Positions 6,566 through 10,332 of a DNA stretch of 10,332 bases are shown piece by piece. This stretch comes from Bacillota bacterium (lineage in GTDB: Bacteria > Bacillota > Bacilli > ZCTH02-B2): contig PKQY01000055.1 of NCBI GenBank assembly GCA_017577895.1, positions 1-10,332 on the forward strand, read 5' to 3'. How positions within the stretch are numbered: the first letter of the stretch is position 1; the number at the start of each line of letters is the position of its first letter. Under the pieces are notes generated by a model that had not been told where the DNA came from, did no database searches, and saw only the letters and a program-made list of their open reading frames with translations. Position numbers and translations under genes: made by a program.

Positions 6566-7444
6566 TTACCGGTTGACTGCCGCTTGCGACGGACGGCGGA
6601 CCGCGCTTTCCAGCACCGGCACCCGGCGAATGAGCCGGATCGCTTTTTCCACATCTTTTTCCTGGGGGAGCAACAATATCCCCACCCGGCCATTTTCCAG
6701 GTCCAATTTGGCCAACGGCATCAACGCCGGCGTGCCGGAATCCCGATAAGTGCCTAAAATGGTCGTTGCATCGTGCAAGATAGCTTGCCGCTGTCCCAGA
6801 TGCGACAACGTGATGCGGGCATCTTCGTTTTTCGGGATGAGGACAATGCCAATTCCCCGCTCTTCGATCAGCCGTCGATTGGTTGTCAGACCGACGTTCA
6901 TGATCACAATATCGTCCACGTACAACAGCGGGCCTTTGAATTGGATGGGAGCCGCCTGTACGTGGGCAATGTGGCCGACGGACTGGCCGGACATCCAAAG
7001 CCGATCGAGGAACAATCCGGCCACCCCCATGACAAGGCCCCACCACCAATGGAACACGTACGTGAACAACGAGACGACCAGCGCGGTGAAGATGACTAAA
7101 TAGTTGCGCCCTTCAAAAACCATGGCAATGCCTTCGATATAAGTGGAGCCGCGGGGGACGAGCTCATTCCGATCCATGGTGCTGAGCATTTCCCGCTCCA
7201 TGTTCCGCACATCCCGGAACTGTTGGGCAGCCAACGTCAAAAAAGTGACGGCCGTAAAATCTTTTTCCGCAAACGACGGGACGGCGACGGCACCGAGGCA
7301 GGCAGCGATGAACCCCAAGGCCAAATGAATCACCCGGCCATGAGGATACGTCGGATATTGCCGATAATCGGTCCGCAACATGTACAGCCGCGCGAAAAAA
7401 CCGGCGGCAATCCCCAATAAGACCGCTTGTTGATACGGTTCCAC
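6566..7444 (-). CDS. YIEGIA family membrane protein
   Basis: The product (292 residues) carries the family-naming motif YIEGIA at about residues 102-107. Other conserved-looking parts are the N-terminal ARLYMLRTDYRQYPTYPHG and LAAQQFRDVRNMERE. Hydrophobic stretches at about 7-22, 39-57, 114-128 and 132-146 anchor it in the membrane. The C-terminal half (from about 165) is soluble, mixed alpha/beta and probably cytosolic, with a segment HVQAAPIQFKGPLLYVDDIVIMN split here as HVQAAPIQF and GPLLYVDDIVIMN. The family is typical of spore-forming Firmicutes; its function is not established to my knowledge. GTG 7444 is preferred because GGGTGA lies five bases upstream; GTG 7453 is three codons longer and also possible. 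The gene is 40 bases after yphA and 30 bases before its small partner. Confidence 0.85.
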   Translation of the reverse strand: MEPYQQAVLLGIAAGFFARLYMLRTDYRQYPTYPHGRVIHLALGFIAACLGAVAVPSFAEKDFTAVTFLTLAAQQFRDVRNMEREMLSTMDRNELVPRGSTYIEGIAMVFEGRNYLVIFTALVVSLFTYVFHWWWGLVMGVAGLFLDRLWMSGQSVGHIAHVQAAPIQFKGPLLYVDDIVIMNVGLTTNRRLIEERGIGIVLIPKNEDARITLSHLGQRQAILHDATTILGTYRDSGTPALMPLAKLDLENGRVGILLLPQEKDVEKAIRLIRRVPVLESAVRRPSQAAVNR

Positions 7445-7484
7445 TGTCTTCACCCGCTTTCTTTACCGCGTCGCTGGAATGGTC

Positions 7485-8135
7485 TCACTTGCGGGAAATC
7501 GCCCGACGCAAAAACGGCACCGAAGACCGCCGTTGACCGAACATGGATTTCAACAGCGGGATGCCCCATTGCCAAAGGCCGGTTGCAACAGCTCCGAGCC
7601 ACAACGTTCGCCACCAAACGCCTTGAAACCACGGGCCGCCCACGTCGAGGTGCTCCCACTGTGCCCAGTGCAACAGAAGAAAACCGGCTTCGGCCGCTGT
7701 CAAGCTAACCGTCAATAACAGCCAGCTTTCCCCGATGTGGCGGCCGACGGCAAAGGCCAGCGCCAACGCCATCAGACTGAGGCCCCACGCTTCATCCATA
7801 ATCCAAAAAACCGGACTGTAACGGATGAATTCCCGGATAAACAGCAAGATCGATGTCAGAAAAACCGCCGCCGAAAACGGATACCAGAACCCGTTTCGAT
7901 GATGGGCCAACAGGACGACGAGGGACAAAGGCAACAGCAGGCCGCCGACGTACAACGAGAAACGCGTTCCGAACGGCAAAACGACAAAACTGGTCACCAG
8001 CTGCAAACAAAAAAAACGCCATAACGGCAATCCCGGGAGCGGTCGCAAAAGTTGGGTCCAAGACTGGAACCAGCCGGTCATGATCAAGATGAGAAAGACG
8101 ACTTGCGCCATCAACGTGTTCGGCATGGTCCACAA
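7485..8135 (-). CDS. yphA: Polytopic membrane protein, YphA-like
   Basis: This 216-residue protein has about six or seven hydrophobic segments (near residues 8-26, 40-55, 60-77, 84-101, 115-131, 135-155 and 172-190). It ends in a basic tail, GQRRSSVPFLRRAISRK, probably cytosolic by the positive-inside rule. It has no catalytic motif that I recognise. Its position upstream of the der region and downstream of the S1-protein gene equals that of B. subtilis yphA, also an uncharacterised membrane protein of similar size; that synteny is the main basis for the call. Start is TTG 8135, about seven bases after AGGGAGG; ATG 8126, three codons later, is an alternative with worse spacing. It begins a run of genes extending to gpsA. 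Confidence 0.65.
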   Translation of the reverse strand: MWTMPNTLMAQVVFLILIMTGWFQSWTQLLRPLPGLPLWRFFCLQLVTSFVVLPFGTRFSLYVGGLLLPLSLVVLLAHHRNGFWYPFSAAVFLTSILLFIREFIRYSPVFWIMDEAWGLSLMALALAFAVGRHIGESWLLLTVSLTAAEAGFLLLHWAQWEHLDVGGPWFQGVWWRTLWLGAVATGLWQWGIPLLKSMFGQRRSSVPFLRRAISRK

Positions 8136-8184
8136 CGCGCACCCCTCCCTTCTCTATCCCACCATTATGCCTCTTTTTTCCCTC

Positions 8185-8226
8185 CTTTAATCCTCGCCCG
8201 TACAACTTTAATCACCGCCCGTACAA
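8185..8226. repeat. Two-copy 21-bp tandem repeat upstream of yphA
   Basis: Copies at 8185-8205 and 8206-8226 are identical at 19 of 21 positions (mismatches at repeat positions 9 and 10). The shared parts on the plus strand are CTTTAATC and CGCCCGTACAA. The second copy runs into the T tract of the rpsA terminator. The array covers most of the space where a yphA promoter would be expected, about 50 bases before its start. Confidence 0.8.
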
Positions 8227-8255
8227 AAAGAAATCCGGACCGTTTCGGTCCGGAT
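8225..8255 (-). terminator. Strong intrinsic terminator of rpsA
   Basis: A perfect 10-bp GC-rich stem ATCCGGACCG/CGGTCCGGAT (8255-8246 with 8242-8233) with a three-base loop is followed on the minus strand by TTCTTTTT. It starts about 45 bases after the S1-protein stop codon and should end that transcript efficiently. Confidence 0.92.
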
Positions 8256-8279
8256 ATGTAAGGCGCCATTTCTAAAATT

Positions 8280-8304
8280 GCCAATTACGAAATCGCCAAT
8301 TACG
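8280..8304. repeat. Short direct repeat spanning the rpsA stop codon
   Basis: The ten bases GCCAATTACG occur at 8280-8289 and again at 8295-8304, 15 bases apart. On the minus strand this reads CGTAATTGGC twice. The first contains the rpsA stop codon and the second repeats it in the same frame, so the copy supplies a tandem TAA five codons downstream. Confidence 0.6.
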
Positions 8305-9448
8305 GTTTTAATTGACGGAGTTGATCGCCAATGACTTCGCCCAGCGTGATGTTCAAACCGGTATGTTGTTCGGCCGGCGTGCTTTTCGGCGCTTTCGGCG
8401 CTTCTTGCGCTTCCTTAATGCTGAGGCTGATGCGTTGCGCCTCGAAATTCAAATCGAGAATTTTCACCTTCACTTTTTGCCCTTCCTGCAATTCTTCCTC
8501 GGGCGTCCCGATATGTCGGCGGGAAATTTGCGAGATGTGCACCAATCCTTCGACACCCGGCATCAGCTCCACAAAAGCGCCAAAAGGAACGAGCCGCTTG
8601 ACGGTACCTTCGACGATTTGGCCCACCGAAAACCGTTCTTTGGCTTCATCCCAAGGCCCGGGTACCGTTTCTTTAATGCTCAAGCTGATCCGTTCATTTT
8701 CCGGATCGACATTCAAAATTTTCACTTTGACTGTGTCGCCTTCTTTCAAGACGTCCGACGGCTTTTCTACATGGTGCCAGGCAATTTCTGAAACGTGCAC
8801 CAGCCCGTCGACACCGCCCAGGTCGACAAACGCCCCGAAGTCGGTCAGCCGCTGCACGCGTCCTTCCACGACATCACCGGGTTTCAGACGTTGGAACAAT
8901 TCTTGTTTCTTTTTGTTCAATTCGTCTTCCAGCACGGCCCGGTGGGACAGAATCACTTTGTTTTGCTCTTTGTCCAGCTCGACAACTTTCAAGGTCAACG
9001 TCCGGCCTTTGTAGTCGGAAAAGTCTTCGACAAAATGACGTTCGACCATGGAGGCCGGAATAAATCCCCGCACTCCGACATCGACCACCAACCCGCCTTT
9101 GACGACGTTGGCCACGGTGGCCTCAAACACTTCGCCGGTTTCAAATTTGCGTTGCAAGTCTTCCCAAGCCCGTTCCCGATCCACGGCCCGCTTGGACAGA
9201 AACACTTTATCTTCTTCCTCGTTGATGCGCAGGACGCGGACGTCGATTTCATCCCCTTCTTGGAGCACGTCGCTCACTTTATCAATATGGACGTTGGACA
9301 CTTCGCCAATGGTCAGAATCCCCTCGTTTTTATACCCGATGTCCACCAATGCCACTTTGTCTTCGACTTTGACCACTTTTCCTTTCAGCGTGTCCCCCGG
9401 TTGAATGACTTGCACCGAGGCCATTTCCGTGTTCATTTCTTCCGTCAT
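8300..9448 (-). CDS. rpsA: S1 RNA-binding domain protein (30S ribosomal protein S1 homologue, YpfD-like)
   Basis: The 382-residue protein has four S1 (OB-fold) RNA-binding domains at about residues 17-87, 104-171, 189-259 and 274-346. Domains 3 and 4 are best conserved, with TDFGAFVDLGGVDGLVHVS and VPFGAFVELMPGVEGLVHIS. The short tail beyond 347 is rich in Ala, Pro and Lys. Gram-negative S1 has six domains and about 557 residues; the four-domain form is normal for Firmicutes, where B. subtilis YpfD is comparable. It is likely to bind mRNA or ribosomes, but a strict role in translation initiation is less certain than in E. coli. ATG 9448 follows AGAGGAGGG by six bases; the in-frame extension to 9481 would contain that ribosome site. 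It has its own promoter and terminator, so it is probably monocistronic. Confidence 0.95.
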   Translation of the reverse strand: MTEEMNTEMASVQVIQPGDTLKGKVVKVEDKVALVDIGYKNEGILTIGEVSNVHIDKVSDVLQEGDEIDVRVLRINEEEDKVFLSKRAVDRERAWEDLQRKFETGEVFEATVANVVKGGLVVDVGVRGFIPASMVERHFVEDFSDYKGRTLTLKVVELDKEQNKVILSHRAVLEDELNKKKQELFQRLKPGDVVEGRVQRLTDFGAFVDLGGVDGLVHVSEIAWHHVEKPSDVLKEGDTVKVKILNVDPENERISLSIKETVPGPWDEAKERFSVGQIVEGTVKRLVPFGAFVELMPGVEGLVHISQISRRHIGTPEEELQEGQKVKVKILDLNFEAQRISLSIKEAQEAPKAPKSTPAEQHTGLNITLGEVIGDQLRQLKP

Positions 9449-9482
9449 GCAAAACCCTCCTCTTTCGGTAAACACACCCACA

Positions 9483-9488
9483 ATTATA
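9483..9488 (-). promoter_or_regulatory. -10 element of the rpsA promoter
   Basis: A perfect TATAAT is read on the minus strand at 9488-9483, placing transcription start near 9476 and giving a leader of about 28 bases. The -35 region is poor (TTTCGA at only 15 bases, or TCTTTC at 17) and overlaps the plsC terminator hairpin. Confidence 0.55.
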
Positions 9489-9492
9489 CAGT

Positions 9493-9516
9493 AAAAAGCC
9501 CTATCGAAAGATGGGC
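9493..9516 (-). terminator. Weak intrinsic terminator of plsC
   Basis: On the minus strand GCCCATC (9516-9510) pairs with GAT and GGGC (9505-9503 and 9501-9498) with one bulged base at 9502, a four-base loop, and TTTTT (9497-9493). It lies about 14 bases after the plsC stop codon and only four bases before the rpsA -10 element. The short, bulged stem suggests leaky termination. Confidence 0.5.
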
Positions 9517-9529
9517 GAAAAAACGTATT

Positions 9530-10144
9530 TCATGCCCGACTGTCGGTCGTGCCGGTGGTGGAAGACGTTTCCAACATGGCCAGCTGGATCGGTTCCATCA
9601 TTTGCGCCGCGATGTCGGCCAACGATTTGGTGTCGGCTTGTTCTCCAACCATCGCCCGGACATTCACCGGCGGCAAAATGTTGACCCGCACTTTGCCAAA
9701 GGGCCGATAGCGGCCGGTCAAGAGCACTGGCACTGCTGTGGCATCGGCTTTGAGGGCCAACAAGGCTGCTCCCGGCTGCGCTTTTCCCAGCTTCCCCGTT
9801 TTGCTCCGGTGGCCTTCCGGGAAAATGATGAGCACCTCGCCTTGCCGCAACAGCTTGAGTCCTTGTTTGATCGCTCCCACATCGGCCGCGCCGCGTTTGA
9901 CAGGAAACGCCCCAAACCAGCGGATGACGGCGGCCAGCAACGGATTGCGGAACAACTCTTCTTTGGCCATATAATGGACTTTCCGCGGAATGCACGCTGC
10001 CAAAATGGGAGGATCCCAATTGCTTCGATGGTTGGCGTACAACAATACCGCCCCGGTCTTGGGAATGTGGTGGCGGCCGTATACTTCCAGGCGGAAGAAG
10101 AACTTGAAAAACATCCACCCCAACCAACGGATTACTTGATACAC
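9530..10144 (-). CDS. plsC: 1-acyl-sn-glycerol-3-phosphate acyltransferase
   Basis: PlsC is a membrane-associated enzyme that adds the second acyl chain to lysophosphatidic acid, forming phosphatidic acid. The 204-residue product has the acyltransferase block I NHRSNWD with the catalytic His39 and Asp44 (HX4D). Block II is FPVKRG at 80-85, block III is FPEGHRS at 108-114 and block IV-like VPVLLTG is at 138-144. A hydrophobic N-terminus (IRWLGWMFFKFFF) probably associates with the membrane. The last 15 residues are Ser/Thr-rich. GTG 10144 gives the expected N-terminus but has only a weak purine-rich site (GGGGCGAG) upstream; its start lies inside the end of cmk with a 13-base overlap, which suggests translational coupling. 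Acyl donor (acyl-ACP or acyl-CoA) cannot be told from sequence. Confidence 0.95.
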   Translation of the reverse strand: MYQVIRWLGWMFFKFFFRLEVYGRHHIPKTGAVLLYANHRSNWDPPILAACIPRKVHYMAKEELFRNPLLAAVIRWFGAFPVKRGAADVGAIKQGLKLLRQGEVLIIFPEGHRSKTGKLGKAQPGAALLALKADATAVPVLLTGRYRPFGKVRVNILPPVNVRAMVGEQADTKSLADIAAQMMEPIQLAMLETSSTTGTTDSRA

Positions 10145-10332
10145 GACTGCTCGCCCCGCTTTGCTTGACGAATCGTCTCACTCACACGTTCCACCACCTC
10201 CGCAAGGGGCATCTGCGACGTGTCCAAGATGATGGCGTCTTCAGCCGGCTTGAGGGGAGAGTGGGCGCGGTTTTGATCGAGTTCGTCCCGCCGGTGTAAT
10301 TCCTGCTTCACGGTCTCATAGTCGATCTCATG
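10132..10332 (-). CDS. cmk: Cytidylate kinase, C-terminal part (5' end outside window)
   Basis: The last 66 codons of a frame that is open to the window edge. The product should phosphorylate CMP and dCMP with ATP in pyrimidine nucleotide supply. The visible portion carries RRDELDQNRAHSPLKPAEDA followed by the IILDTSQMPLAEVVERV stretch. This is the conserved C-terminal region of bacterial Cmk, where the arginines and SPL help bind the nucleotides and the DTS segment precedes the last helix. The N-terminal P-loop lies outside the window. The stop TAA is at 10134-10132, inside plsC. The identification from the tail alone is strong because of the RRD...SPLK...DTS pattern and the cmk-plsC/rpsA neighbourhood common in Firmicutes. 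Confidence 0.93.
   Translation of the reverse strand, partial: HEIDYETVKQELHRRDELDQNRAHSPLKPAEDAIILDTSQMPLAEVVERVSETIRQAKRGEQSCIK

Noticed and set aside
8300..9448. rpsA as a truncated S1 gene because it has four rather than six S1 domains
   Set aside because: Four domains and about 380 residues are normal for Firmicutes S1/YpfD proteins, and the frame is intact with its own promoter, ribosome site and terminator.
8795..10168. A 457-codon open frame on the plus strand across rpsA and plsC
   Set aside because: It is antisense to two well-supported genes, has low-complexity His/Phe/Arg-rich translation without family motifs, and crosses the rpsA promoter and plsC terminator. Long antisense frames are expected from the codon bias at this GC content.
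1..10332. Signs of mobile elements, phage, CRISPR or toxin-antitoxin modules
   Set aside because: No transposase, integrase, terminal inverted repeats, regular spaced repeats or toxin-like pairs were found; gene order and base composition look like a continuous chromosomal core region. The only adjacent small/large pair (YIEGIA and partner) belongs to a known spore-former family.

Overview
All supportable genes lie on the minus strand and form a conserved core block of an endospore-forming Bacillota (Firmicutes) chromosome. The signature genes are spoIVA (spore coat ATPase), hbs (HU), gpsA, plsY, der/engA, yphA-, yphE- and yphF-like genes, an rpsA-like S1 protein gene and cmk. In transcription order (right to left) the layout is: cmk (3' end only), plsC, rpsA/ypfD, yphA-like membrane protein, YIEGIA membrane protein, its 63-residue partner, der, plsY, gpsA, yphE-like (DUF2768), yphF-like lipoprotein, spoIVA, hbs. 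This is close to the cmk-ypfD-yphA-der-gpsA-yphE-yphF-spoIVA-hbs order I recall from Bacillus subtilis. The main differences are plsC next to cmk and the YIEGIA pair between yphA and der. Moderately high GC, frequent GTG/TTG starts and the YIEGIA pair suggest a non-Bacillus lineage, perhaps a thermophilic member of Thermoactinomycetaceae or Alicyclobacillaceae; that placement is a guess.

Right part (8136-10332): the tail of cmk overlaps plsC by 13 bases. plsC ends at a weak terminator whose T tract runs almost into a TATAAT promoter for rpsA, and rpsA ends at a very strong hairpin terminator. Middle part (3237-8135): yphA, YIEGIA, the partner, der, plsY and gpsA follow with short gaps (15 to about 80 bases) and look like one long operon ending in a strong terminator after gpsA. 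Left part (1-3190): an extended -10 promoter drives yphE-yphF, which end in a terminator. spoIVA follows with a sigma-E-like promoter and its own terminator, then hbs with its own promoter and terminator.

Functionally the window combines housekeeping work (50S ribosome assembly by Der, S1-type RNA binding, CMP/dCMP phosphorylation, nucleoid compaction), three of the enzymes that make phosphatidic acid (GpsA supplies glycerol-3-phosphate, PlsY adds the first acyl chain, PlsC the second) and sporulation or envelope proteins (SpoIVA, YphE/YphF-like, YphA-like, YIEGIA pair). No tRNA, rRNA, CRISPR, mobile element or plus-strand gene was found. No gap exceeds 300 bases: the longest are 327-502 (hbs leader plus spoIVA terminator) and 8136-8299 (rpsA terminator plus a short tandem repeat). 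I saw no clear sign of a wholly new system. The least understood items are the YIEGIA pair, the internally duplicated lipoprotein and a possible tiny cysteine-containing ORF in front of hbs.
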